From JBAXAM01 sp037142515 (GTDB lineage Bacteria; Pseudomonadota; Gammaproteobacteria; UBA9339): a stretch of 27,428 nucleotides of DNA. The notes under the pieces were generated by a model. That model saw nothing but the letters and a program-made list of their open reading frames with translations, was not told the DNA's origin and made no database searches. A program made the position numbers and the translations under genes. The stretch covers positions 1-27,428 of the forward strand of contig JBAXAM010000017.1 of NCBI GenBank assembly GCA_037142515.1, written 5' to 3'. Shown piece by piece: positions 15,968 through 23,361 of the stretch (the stretch's first letter is position 1; each line of letters opens with the position of its first letter).

Positions 15968-16528
15968 TTAAATATCACCAGAAGCTACAGCATAGATTCC
16001 CGGGGCATTGCGCAAATATTCTGAATAATCTAGGCCATAGCCATAAACAAATTTATCTTCAATAGTAAGTGCCTTAAAATCAGCCTCCTCGACACCGCCT
16101 TCTTTACGCGGTTTGCGCTTATCTAGCAATACCGCTGTATAGACTTCTTTTACGCCTTTCATTTTACAATAATCAATAGCTGCTCTTAGGGTAGTTCCTG
16201 TATCCAAAATATCATCTACAACAACTACGGTGCGGCCGAATAAATCAATAGTTGGTTCCGCTTTCCAATGCAAATCACCTACCCTGTTTTTCAAGCCGTA
16301 ACTAGAAACATGGATATAATTTATTTCTAATTGAAAATCTAGTCTAGGCAGTAAATTACCAAGCGGTACTATTCCGCCAAGTAAAACGCATAAAAATACT
16401 GGATCGCTGCTACCCAAACGAACACTCATTTCTTGTGCCATGAGATCAAGAGCTTCATCAACTTCTTTTTTAGAGTAGATGCAAGTTGCATTTTTATGAA
16501 CTTCAGCAAAACGTTTTGATAAGCGCAT
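15968..16528 (-). CDS. hpt: Hypoxanthine-guanine phosphoribosyltransferase
   Basis: Purine salvage enzyme converting hypoxanthine or guanine plus PRPP to IMP or GMP. The 186-residue type I phosphoribosyltransferase has the PRPP-binding motif VVVVDDILDTGTT (101-113), the LGG loop (50-52) with a downstream basic segment, and the flexible-loop SSYGLK (75-80). The C-terminal VYGYGLDYSEYLRN (161-174) is characteristic of the Hpt class. AGAGGA precedes the ATG at about 6 nt. It is transcribed divergently from an exported protein gene. The exact base preference (hypoxanthine versus guanine) cannot be read from the sequence. Confidence 0.92.
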   Translation of the reverse strand: MRLSKRFAEVHKNATCIYSKKEVDEALDLMAQEMSVRLGSSDPVFLCVLLGGIVPLGNLLPRLDFQLEINYIHVSSYGLKNRVGDLHWKAEPTIDLFGRTVVVVDDILDTGTTLRAAIDYCKMKGVKEVYTAVLLDKRKPRKEGGVEEADFKALTIEDKFVYGYGLDYSEYLRNAPGIYAVASGDI

Positions 16529-16544
16529 TGTTTTCCTCTTATTA

Positions 16545-16550
16545 ATTATA
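16545..16550 (-). promoter_or_regulatory. Candidate -10 for hpt
   Basis: A perfect TATAAT reads on the minus strand at 16550-16545. No good -35 lies at standard spacing. The overlapping TATATA at 16554-16549 would pair with TTAGAG (16576-16571) at 16 nt. The 28-bp dyad starts 2 nt beyond that -35. Confidence 0.4.
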
Positions 16551-16577
16551 TATAAAACACGATTTTTACGCTCTAAT

Positions 16578-16605
16578 ATTACTAAAGTCTATAGATTTTA
16601 GTAAT
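16578..16605. promoter_or_regulatory. 28-bp dyad in the divergent hpt / exported-protein region
   Basis: The sequence from ATTACTAAAG to TTTTAGTAAT is a palindrome over 28 bp, centred on TATA, broken only by one G:T pair. It can be a DNA operator for a dimeric regulator or, as RNA, a 12-bp stem with a TATA loop. It lies next to the possible hpt -35 and about 30 nt upstream of the extended -10 of the plus-strand gene. A TTTT run follows on the plus strand, but no plus-strand gene precedes it, so a terminator role is less likely. Confidence 0.6.
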
Positions 16606-16633
16606 TTTCTCCCGTAGCAAGAAACGAACCATA

Positions 16634-16642
16634 TGATACAAT
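16634..16642 (+). promoter_or_regulatory. Extended -10 promoter of the 351-residue gene
   Basis: TGATACAAT fits the extended -10 pattern TGnTATAAT with one mismatch. A start near 16649 leaves a leader of about 36 nt containing the AAGGAG ribosome binding site. No good -35 is present, as is common for extended -10 promoters. Confidence 0.5.
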
Positions 16643-16684
16643 GCCATGTGACATCTCATATAAATTAACAAGGAGTTTAATTTT

Positions 16685-17740
16685 ATGCGCAAAAAAACAT
16701 TCTCAAAAAACACCAGAATCATCAGGCGCCTCATTGCTGGCTTTTTCCTAATGATTATTTTACTTCCGATTATTGGTTTTGGTAAAACCGAACCTTCAAA
16801 ATACGAACTATCTTTCGAAAAAGCAGCAAAGGCACTTTTTAATGACCCGACACAATTCCACGATCCGCATGTGATTAAAACATTAGGCATAATCTATCAA
16901 CCGCTTCAAAAAAAATTTGGCGACAAACAAGTTAATTATTGGATGGAACACACATTAGCAGAGATGTGTTTACTGAAAGTTGGCAAATCGTGGGCCGGTG
17001 CTTTTGTACATCAACCACATTTACACCAATTGAGTACCTGTGGATTTGAGCCATCAGCTCATTTTACCAGCGAACTAATCATCGGTCTCGCGCACAATAA
17101 TATAAAAGAATATGCATTCAAGTGTGTCCACGAGTGTACTAGCAGCATTGACAAAATAAAAACATCATATCTTGTTGATTGGTTGAAGCAGAATATTGGT
17201 GTAGATAATTGGAGCCCAGGGATGGAGGTTCAAGCTCTTGTTGCGGCAGGCGTAACATTCAATGATAAGTGGCAAGATGCATCAGGGGTTGATTGGAACT
17301 TAAAAAAGATTCTCGGTATGACGATTGATAGATGGCATTCGACAAAAAAAATTGCCAAGTTAAAAGCTGGGGATCAAATACCTGAAAATCTGCTGCATTT
17401 AGGACCAGCGTTGATAGAAATATACATTAAAGCCCCGGCGGCATTTTCTCCTTACGCTTCTGTTCTTGAAGAAGTCTTTAGTTTTTATCGCGAGATAATG
17501 AATCCAAAAGGCTACTGGGGATTTCCTGGTGAAGCATTCTCAACTGGACATATTATGGAGCAGTTTTTTATCGCTACAAACGCCGGTTTCAAAACGGCTC
17601 CGTTATCGCTGCAACCGCTTAAGCTGATGGTAGAACGCCAAGCTTCGGATGGCTGGTTCAAAATCTCCGATCATAATATTATCGGTGCACATGCACATGC
17701 AACACGTGCGATTGCTCTCGGCTTGCCGTTTTTAAAATGA
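16685..17740 (+). CDS. Exported protein of unknown function, possible alpha/alpha-toroid
   Basis: I do not recognise the family with certainty. The 351-residue product begins with a basic N-region containing RIIRRL and one hydrophobic segment (about 15-33), so it is a Sec-type secreted or membrane-anchored protein. The rest looks helical. Near the C-terminus two similar segments, GYWGFPGEAFSTGHIMEQFF (276-295) and DGWFKISDHNIIGAHAHATR (322-341), each pair an aromatic-rich loop with a helix. Together with QASDGW (319-324) they recall the QW-type repeats of alpha/alpha-toroid enzymes. Four cysteines (95, 119, 147, 151; the last two as CVHEC) could be disulfides in the periplasm. AAGGAG lies about 9 nt before the ATG. 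The malic enzyme gene follows after 42 nt and may be co-transcribed. Confidence 0.8.
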   Translation: MRKKTFSKNTRIIRRLIAGFFLMIILLPIIGFGKTEPSKYELSFEKAAKALFNDPTQFHDPHVIKTLGIIYQPLQKKFGDKQVNYWMEHTLAEMCLLKVGKSWAGAFVHQPHLHQLSTCGFEPSAHFTSELIIGLAHNNIKEYAFKCVHECTSSIDKIKTSYLVDWLKQNIGVDNWSPGMEVQALVAAGVTFNDKWQDASGVDWNLKKILGMTIDRWHSTKKIAKLKAGDQIPENLLHLGPALIEIYIKAPAAFSPYASVLEEVFSFYREIMNPKGYWGFPGEAFSTGHIMEQFFIATNAGFKTAPLSLQPLKLMVERQASDGWFKISDHNIIGAHAHATRAIALGLPFLK

Positions 17741-17782
17741 GTAAAGTGTCCCTAAAAACAAAAGACGACACAAATATTGAAT

Positions 17783-19438
17783 ATGACAAAAAAGAAGAAG
17801 CAGAACAACTACAGAAAAAGCTTACCAGCAGCTCAATACATTGAAACAGCTTTAATAGGCTACGAATTATTGAACTCCCCTCAATTGAACAAAGGGACTG
17901 CATTTACTGCTATAGAACGAAAAAATTTCAATCTATTAGGAAAAATACCACCACACATAGAAACATTGGACGAGCAGGTTGTCAGAGCTTATGCGCAACT
18001 TAAATCCTATGAAAACCCAAATAAAAAAAACATATTTCTCAATGAGTTGTATAATACTAATAATGTATTGTTTTATAAGTTGGCTTCGAGCCATATTGAA
18101 GAAATAACACCAATTATTTATACCCCACATGTGGCAGTTAACTGCCAGACATTTAGCAACGAGTTTCGTCGTCCGCAGGGACTTTATATTTCCTATCAGG
18201 ATAAAAATTATTTAAGTGAAATTATTGCTAGTTATTCATGCGATAAAATAGATCTAATTATAGTTACAGATAGCGAGCGCATTTTAGGAATTGGCGATCA
18301 AGGTATCGGTGGTATCGGCATTTGCATCGGAAAACTAATGCTCTACACTCTTTTTGGTGGAATTAACCCGCTAAGAACCTTGCCTATAGTACTAGACATG
18401 GGTACTAATAATAAAAAACTCTTAGCTGATCCTACGTACCTTGGTCTACGTCGTCCGCGAATAACTGGAAGCAAATATATTAGCTTTATCGATGATTTTG
18501 TTGCTGCATTAAAACAAAAAATACCCAATGTATTGCTGCAATGGGAAGATTTTGGAAGGCTCAACGCTCCAGTAATTTTAAAGCGCTATCGTAGCCAAAT
18601 TTGTTCTTTCAATGATGACATTCAGGGTACTGCGGTTGTAACGCTTGCAGCAATTCTTGCAGCAATAAAAATTTTAAAACAAAAGCTAACTGACCAACGC
18701 ATTGTAATATTGGGAGCTGGCAGTGCTGCTATCGGCATTGCTAATTTAATCACGCTTGGCATGAAACACTCCAAAGCACGTCAGTGTTTCTGGTTACTAG
18801 ATAATATTGGCTTAATTACGGAAGAATCAGAAAATATTATTCAGAGCCAAAAACCCTACTTACGTAAAATTTGTGACATAAAAAATTGGAATATAAAAAA
18901 TCGTAAAGCTATTTCGTTGCTCGAAGTAGTAAAAAATGTAAAGCCGACCATTTTAATTGGCTGCTCTACCGCAGCAAATAGTTTTACTAAAGAGATTGTA
19001 AGGGAAATGGCAAAGCACGTTGAACGACCAATTATTTTTCCGCTTTCAAATCCAACTGCAAATAGCGAAGCTAACCCTTCAGACCTAATTAAATGGACTA
19101 ATGGCCAAGCATTAATTGCAACGGGTAGCCCGTTTGATTCAATTGCACAGTGTAACAATGCTCTTGTATTTCCAGGGATTGGTTTGGGGGTTATTGCAAG
19201 TAAAGCACAAGAAGTAACTGATGAAATGCTTTGGGCCGCAGTTGGAGCTTTGTACAAAGAATCACCAAGTTTAAAAAATCCGGCTAATCCTCTTTTGCCA
19301 CCAATTAAAGAAGCTTCACGTATTGCTAAAAAAATTGGCAAAAAAGTCGCAGCTATCGCACTAAAAAACACTAATGTGAACAAGCTTATTGCTCAAACCA
19401 CATGGAAAATAGAATATAAAAAAATAGTTCCTATTTAA
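17783..19438 (+). CDS. maeA: NAD-dependent malic enzyme
   Basis: Oxidative decarboxylation of malate to pyruvate with NAD(P)H formation, linking the TCA cycle to pyruvate. The 551-residue protein has the N-terminal malic domain with catalytic Tyr in IIYTPHVAVNC, the VTDSERILGIGDQGIGGIGI stretch followed by the catalytic Lys, and metal ligands in WEDFG and FNDDIQGTA. The NAD-binding ILGAGSAAIG follows, and the C-terminal PLSNPTANSEANP segment is conserved. This is the large SfcA/MaeA type, not the short MaeB type. An in-frame TTG lies two codons upstream (17777); I preferred the ATG at 17783, though neither has a clear Shine-Dalgarno. Cofactor preference is inferred from family similarity only. 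It converges on the next gene with 5 nt between stops. Confidence 0.93.
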   Translation: MTKKKKQNNYRKSLPAAQYIETALIGYELLNSPQLNKGTAFTAIERKNFNLLGKIPPHIETLDEQVVRAYAQLKSYENPNKKNIFLNELYNTNNVLFYKLASSHIEEITPIIYTPHVAVNCQTFSNEFRRPQGLYISYQDKNYLSEIIASYSCDKIDLIIVTDSERILGIGDQGIGGIGICIGKLMLYTLFGGINPLRTLPIVLDMGTNNKKLLADPTYLGLRRPRITGSKYISFIDDFVAALKQKIPNVLLQWEDFGRLNAPVILKRYRSQICSFNDDIQGTAVVTLAAILAAIKILKQKLTDQRIVILGAGSAAIGIANLITLGMKHSKARQCFWLLDNIGLITEESENIIQSQKPYLRKICDIKNWNIKNRKAISLLEVVKNVKPTILIGCSTAANSFTKEIVREMAKHVERPIIFPLSNPTANSEANPSDLIKWTNGQALIATGSPFDSIAQCNNALVFPGIGLGVIASKAQEVTDEMLWAAVGALYKESPSLKNPANPLLPPIKEASRIAKKIGKKVAAIALKNTNVNKLIAQTTWKIEYKKIVPI

Positions 19439-19443
19439 TAGAA

Positions 19444-20364
19444 TTATTTTTTATTAACCACAGAAGTATTGCAGCTGGCAAAGTTAGCAAAATTGCGTTC
19501 TATCGGATCAGATATGCGCCCAGCTACCCCCAGGTCTTCTTTGCGCCGATCGTTATACCCACCAAGGATAAAACGCAGCCCACCCATAAAAACATTATTT
19601 CTTGTAACATCATAAGAGTCACGAAGTTCTAAAGTAGCATAACCAGTTATTGGATACACCGCTCGAATCTCTATTCCAGTAATATTACTAACAGTGTTAT
19701 TCATAGAATAACGAAAGCCACCCGCAAATAATTTTAGTCCTTGCGTTCTAGGAATAGGCAAGAGCCTACCAACCTCAAAATCAAATCCAGTACCTGTTTC
19801 TTCATAGATTCCGCGTGTTTGGTTAGCGAGCCAATACCTCTTACCCGTAGGAAAGTAGCCATTAACGCGAAAATCCCAATTATAATTTAATAGCTCAACA
19901 CCAATGTTCCCCACCCAAAAGTTATGGCCTAAAGGAGAGCGATTAAAATCGGCTAATGCATAACCACCTAACATATAAGAATTACTAAAAATTTTACGGT
20001 AACCACCACCGAAACCACCGGAATAGCCAGTTGAGTCTTTTATTCCAAGGCTGGCTACAAATACACTATAAAAAGTGTTTGAAACACCATTACTAGCAAA
20101 CGGTATTAACCCCTGCCCCGCACCAAGTACCCGTTTACCGGCAAGCATCCAAACAGTACCACTTGGCTTCATATTTAAATAATTAGCTCTGGTTTCTGGT
20201 GTGCTATTTGATCGACCTTGATCGTATACGCCTGAAAGTGACGCCGGTGAATCTTCTACTCCATTAGTATCTATTTTGTAAATATTGTCTGTAGCTTGAA
20301 CAGGATTTATAAAAAAACCAATGCCCAAAAAAATCACGCCTAACAGGTGTTTTATATTTTTCAT
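19444..20364 (-). CDS. Stand-alone inverse-autotransporter-like outer-membrane barrel
   Basis: The 306-residue protein has a clear signal peptide (1-24, cleavage at VQA/TD). After it the sequence resembles the beta-barrel domain of intimin/invasin-type inverse autotransporters: GGFGGGYRKIF, MLGGYALADFNRSPLGHNFW, LLNYNWDFRVNGYFPTGKRY and MGGLRFILGG are typical alternating strand/turn patterns. DPIERNFANF matches the segment that usually follows the barrel. There is no passenger: the protein stops about 20 residues after that segment, without Ig-like or C-lectin domains. AAGGA lies about 9 nt before the ATG. Family assignment rests on pattern recognition; another outer-membrane barrel is the alternative. 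It converges with maeA and diverges from the SDR gene. Confidence 0.75.
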   Translation of the reverse strand: MKNIKHLLGVIFLGIGFFINPVQATDNIYKIDTNGVEDSPASLSGVYDQGRSNSTPETRANYLNMKPSGTVWMLAGKRVLGAGQGLIPFASNGVSNTFYSVFVASLGIKDSTGYSGGFGGGYRKIFSNSYMLGGYALADFNRSPLGHNFWVGNIGVELLNYNWDFRVNGYFPTGKRYWLANQTRGIYEETGTGFDFEVGRLLPIPRTQGLKLFAGGFRYSMNNTVSNITGIEIRAVYPITGYATLELRDSYDVTRNNVFMGGLRFILGGYNDRRKEDLGVAGRISDPIERNFANFASCNTSVVNKK

Positions 20365-20421
20365 TTTATCTTTCCTTGAAGAGAACTATTGCCTTGAAAA
20401 ATTCTAATCCTTAGTATCTGA

Positions 20422-20450
20422 TTGTCAAACTGTTTTGACTTGAATATACT
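20422..20450 (+). promoter_or_regulatory. Promoter of the SDR gene with overlapping dyad
   Basis: TTGTCA (20422-20427), 17 nt, TATACT (20445-20450) is a good sigma70 promoter. The start would be near 20457, three bases before the ATG at 20460, and no Shine-Dalgarno is present. A dyad GTCAAA (20424-20429) / TTTGAC (20434-20439) with a 4-nt spacer overlaps the -35 and spacer, where a repressor could bind. Confidence 0.6.
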
Positions 20451-20459
20451 AGTTATCAT

Positions 20460-21221
20460 ATGAAAGATAAGATTATTCTCATTACTGGCGCATCAAGTGG
20501 CATTGGTGAGGCTTGTGCTAGGATTTTTGCTAAATATGGTGCCAAATTACTACTTTGTGCCAGACGATATGAGCGCCTCGAGTTTTTGGCTACAGAACTT
20601 AAGCAAAAATATAATACGGTAGCCCATACTTTCCAACTAGATGTGCGTAATCATGAAAGTGTGCTAAAAAAATTTTCAAACCTACCGGAAGAATGGAGAA
20701 GCATTGACCTGCTCGTTAATAATGCCGGCTTGGCCGCTGGACGTGCCAAATTCCAAGATGCTGCATTTGAAGACTGGGAAGCCATGATTGATACTAATAT
20801 TAAGGGCTTGTTATATGTCACTCGTGCGGTACTACCTAATATGCTAAAGCACAACTCGGGACATATAATTAATATTGGCTCAATCGCGGGACATGAAGCT
20901 TACCCCTCAGGTAATGTTTACTGCGCTACCAAATTTGCTGTATCTGCCCTAACCCGCGGATTAAAAATGGATATAGTTGACACAAATATCCGCGTCTCGA
21001 CTATTGACCCAGGAATGACCGAAACAGAATTCAGTGAAGTACGATATAAAGGTGATAAAGAGATGGCAAAAAAAGTTTATGCTGGTCTCACTCCCTTAGT
21101 AGCTGAAGATGTCGCTGATGCTGTTTTTTATTGCGCTTCGCGTCCAGCACACGTGAATATTTTTGAGATAATCATGATGCCAACTGCTCAGGCTTCGGTC
21201 GCCGTAGTGCACAAGAAGTAG
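20460..21221 (+). CDS. ydfG: Short-chain dehydrogenase, YdfG-like
   Basis: The 253-residue classical SDR most resembles YdfG, an NADP-dependent 3-hydroxy acid/L-allo-threonine dehydrogenase also linked to malonic semialdehyde reduction. Motifs are TGASSGIG (9-16), CARRYERL (33-40) with basic residues typical of NADP binding, NNAG (87-90) and catalytic Ser141, Tyr154 and Lys158 (YCATK). PGMTETEFSEVRYKGD (about 188-203) and the C-terminal NIFEIIMMPTAQA are characteristic of the YdfG group. The predicted transcript start lies 3 nt before the ATG, so the mRNA may be leaderless. The last 50 bp overlap the 3' end of the convergent glucokinase gene. The substrate is inferred from family only. Confidence 0.9.
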   Translation: MKDKIILITGASSGIGEACARIFAKYGAKLLLCARRYERLEFLATELKQKYNTVAHTFQLDVRNHESVLKKFSNLPEEWRSIDLLVNNAGLAAGRAKFQDAAFEDWEAMIDTNIKGLLYVTRAVLPNMLKHNSGHIINIGSIAGHEAYPSGNVYCATKFAVSALTRGLKMDIVDTNIRVSTIDPGMTETEFSEVRYKGDKEMAKKVYAGLTPLVAEDVADAVFYCASRPAHVNIFEIIMMPTAQASVAVVHKK

Positions 21222-22182
21222 CGCGCACTGTCGCACCCTGTAGGCCAATGTCTTCGTTTAGAACGATATGCAGAGGTATATCATTGAGCAAAGCAGACAC
21301 CCTGCCTTTATCAGCAAAGGCCTCGAGAAAACCATCTCTTTTGATCTGCGTTAATAATTTTAGCGCAATACCACCAACAACATACAAACCGCCAAATGGC
21401 AAGGTCGTAAGGGCCAGGTTACCAACTGCCGCACCATAAATGCGCATAAAAATATCAAGTGCTCTCATCGCCATAATGTCTTTATGTTTAATAGCATATT
21501 CGGCAACAATAGCAGCCATATCGACATTACTGTCACTCTTAATTAAAAGATATAATTCTGGATTTTCTTCTTCACCAAAAATTTTACTGTCACGTACAAA
21601 ATAATAAATATTCGCTAATCCTGCACCAGAAAGAACTCGCTCAAATGAAACTCTGTGGTATTTTTTACGCAGGTATTTTAATAAAGCCAATTGTGTGTCA
21701 TCGGCTGGTGCAAAATCAATATGACCACCTTCTGTTGGATGGAGTAAACATGCTGCCTGATGATAAGTCATAAAGCCAACACCCAAACCAGTCCCAGCTC
21801 CAATATATGCTCTAATTCCATCTTTACATGGCTTACCAATTTGTAGTGTTAACAAATCTTCTGGCTTTAAAACAGAAATACCGTAGCCTATTGCCATAAA
21901 ATCATTTATTAATTCTACTTTATCTATTTTGAACGCACGCCCAATGTCGTTTGCGTCAATTAGCCAGGACAAGTTAGTTAAGCTTACTTTATTGTCTATA
22001 ATTGGGCCGGCTATCCCAAAACAAGCGCTGGCAACCTCGCCATGCTTCACTTTCACTTTTGTAAAAAAATTATTGACAATATCAAGAAAACTCGAGTAAT
22101 CGCTGTTATTATAGCGAACTATGGTATCAGCAAGCCGCAGCCTTGTATGCGTACCGCCAATGTCTCCAGAAAGTACTAACAT
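21172..22182 (-). CDS. glk: Glucokinase
   Basis: ATP-dependent phosphorylation of glucose to glucose-6-phosphate. The 336-residue hexokinase-fold enzyme shows DIGGTHTRL (7-15, phosphate-binding), catalytic Asp94 in INDFMAIGYG, GAGTGLGVGF (128-137), EGGHIDFAP (151-159) with glucose-binding Glu and His, and ERVLSGAGL (181-189). These are features of the Glk family rather than ROK kinases. A TTG two codons upstream (22188) could also start it; the ATG at 22182 coincides with the transcript start predicted from TAGAAT (22194-22189). No Shine-Dalgarno is visible. The 3' end overlaps ydfG by 50 bp in antisense orientation. It diverges from potA. Confidence 0.93.
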   Translation of the reverse strand: MLVLSGDIGGTHTRLRLADTIVRYNNSDYSSFLDIVNNFFTKVKVKHGEVASACFGIAGPIIDNKVSLTNLSWLIDANDIGRAFKIDKVELINDFMAIGYGISVLKPEDLLTLQIGKPCKDGIRAYIGAGTGLGVGFMTYHQAACLLHPTEGGHIDFAPADDTQLALLKYLRKKYHRVSFERVLSGAGLANIYYFVRDSKIFGEEENPELYLLIKSDSNVDMAAIVAEYAIKHKDIMAMRALDIFMRIYGAAVGNLALTTLPFGGLYVVGGIALKLLTQIKRDGFLEAFADKGRVSALLNDIPLHIVLNEDIGLQGATVRATSCALRRPKPEQLAS

Positions 22183-22218
22183 AGCCAAATTCTACACTGA
22201 AAAAAAAGCATAAAAAAG

Positions 22219-22247
22219 TAGACAAAGAAAAATATTTTTCCCATAAT
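22219..22247 (+). promoter_or_regulatory. potABCD promoter placed at the start codon
   Basis: TAGACA (22219-22224), a 17-nt spacer and CATAAT (22242-22247), each 5/6 to consensus, predict a start at about 22254. The potA ATG is at 22255, so the transcript would have essentially no leader. There is no Shine-Dalgarno before potA, which agrees with leaderless initiation. Confidence 0.6.
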
Positions 22248-22254
22248 CGCGCAA

Positions 22255-23361
22255 ATGAATAATAATATCATCGAACTCAAGGGTGTTTCTAAACGCTTTG
22301 GTAATTATCAGGCTCTAACCGAAGCCAGCATTAGTATTAAAAATGGCGAATTCATTACCTTGCTTGGTCCATCTGGTTGCGGCAAAACCACATTGCTGCG
22401 TTTAATCTCCGGTTTTGAAAAACCAGACACTGGTAGGATTTTTATTGATGGACGTGACGTAACTGATCTGCCTCCAGAAAAGCGTCATCTTAATATGGTA
22501 TTTCAGAGTTACGCTTTATTTCCCCATATGACTGTTTATGAAAACGTTGCATTTGGTCTCCGATGCAAAAAAACAGCTGAAACTGAGATTCAAAAACGCG
22601 TACTAGATGTTTTACGCATGGTTAAACTGGATCAATTGGCAGAGCGCAAACCAAATCAACTTAGTGGCGGTCAACAACAACGAGTGGCCATTGCCCGCGC
22701 CGTAGTTAATGAGCCCATCGTGTTACTACTAGACGAGCCTCTAAGCGCACTCGATTATAACCTCCGTAAAAATATGCAAATTGAATTAAAACAATTGCAA
22801 CGTCGCTTAGGCATAACTTTTATTTTTGTTACGCATGACCAAGAAGAAGCTTTGTCCATGTCAGATCGCGTTGCTGTCATGAACGAAGGCTATATAGAAC
22901 AACTTGGAACTCCAAAAGATGTTTACGAAGAGCCAACAAACCTCTATGTGGCAGAATTTATCGGGGAAACTAATATTTTTAACACCGAGATACTAGAAAT
23001 CCGTGATAATAAGCTTATGGTTGAAGTTGAAGGCAAGCGTTTTGCCTTTAACAACAAAAAAGATTTGGCAGAAAAACAACAAATTCATGTCGTTATTCGT
23101 CCAGAAGACATTACGGTGTGGGGAGAAAATGAAATCACTCATGAAGAAAGCAAGAATATGTTGCCGGGTGATGTTGAACAAGTTATATACAAAGGATCGA
23201 CTGTCGAGTTGATTGTGCGCTTACCTAGCGGCAAAAAAATAGCGGCAGCTGAATTTTTCAATGAAGACGATGAAAAACTCGATTATCACATTACTGAAAA
23301 AGTCTGGATCGATTGGGTTCCTGGCTGGGAAGTAATATTGCCCCATGAAGAAACAATCTAG
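22255..23361 (+). CDS. potA: Spermidine/putrescine ABC importer, ATP-binding subunit
   Basis: ATPase that powers polyamine uptake through PotB and PotC. The 368-residue protein has Walker A GPSGCGKT (38-45), Q-loop Gln84, signature LSGGQQQR (136-143), Walker B VLLLDEP (156-162), D-loop SALD and switch His194. The C-terminal TOBE-like regulatory domain (about 235-368) includes VVIRPEDITVW. It is 17 bp overlapped by potB, so translation is coupled. The gene diverges from glk across 72 bp. Substrate assignment rests on the full potABCD set and on PotD. Confidence 0.95.
   Translation: MNNNIIELKGVSKRFGNYQALTEASISIKNGEFITLLGPSGCGKTTLLRLISGFEKPDTGRIFIDGRDVTDLPPEKRHLNMVFQSYALFPHMTVYENVAFGLRCKKTAETEIQKRVLDVLRMVKLDQLAERKPNQLSGGQQQRVAIARAVVNEPIVLLLDEPLSALDYNLRKNMQIELKQLQRRLGITFIFVTHDQEEALSMSDRVAVMNEGYIEQLGTPKDVYEEPTNLYVAEFIGETNIFNTEILEIRDNKLMVEVEGKRFAFNNKKDLAEKQQIHVVIRPEDITVWGENEITHEESKNMLPGDVEQVIYKGSTVELIVRLPSGKKIAAAEFFNEDDEKLDYHITEKVWIDWVPGWEVILPHEETI

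Noticed and set aside
17777..17782. TTG start for malic enzyme
   Set aside because: An ATG two codons later is a more usual start; neither has a good ribosome site, so this is a preference, not proof.
18856..19383. 175-codon open frame antisense to maeA
   Set aside because: It lies wholly within a well-supported conserved gene, and its composition follows from the codons of the sense strand.
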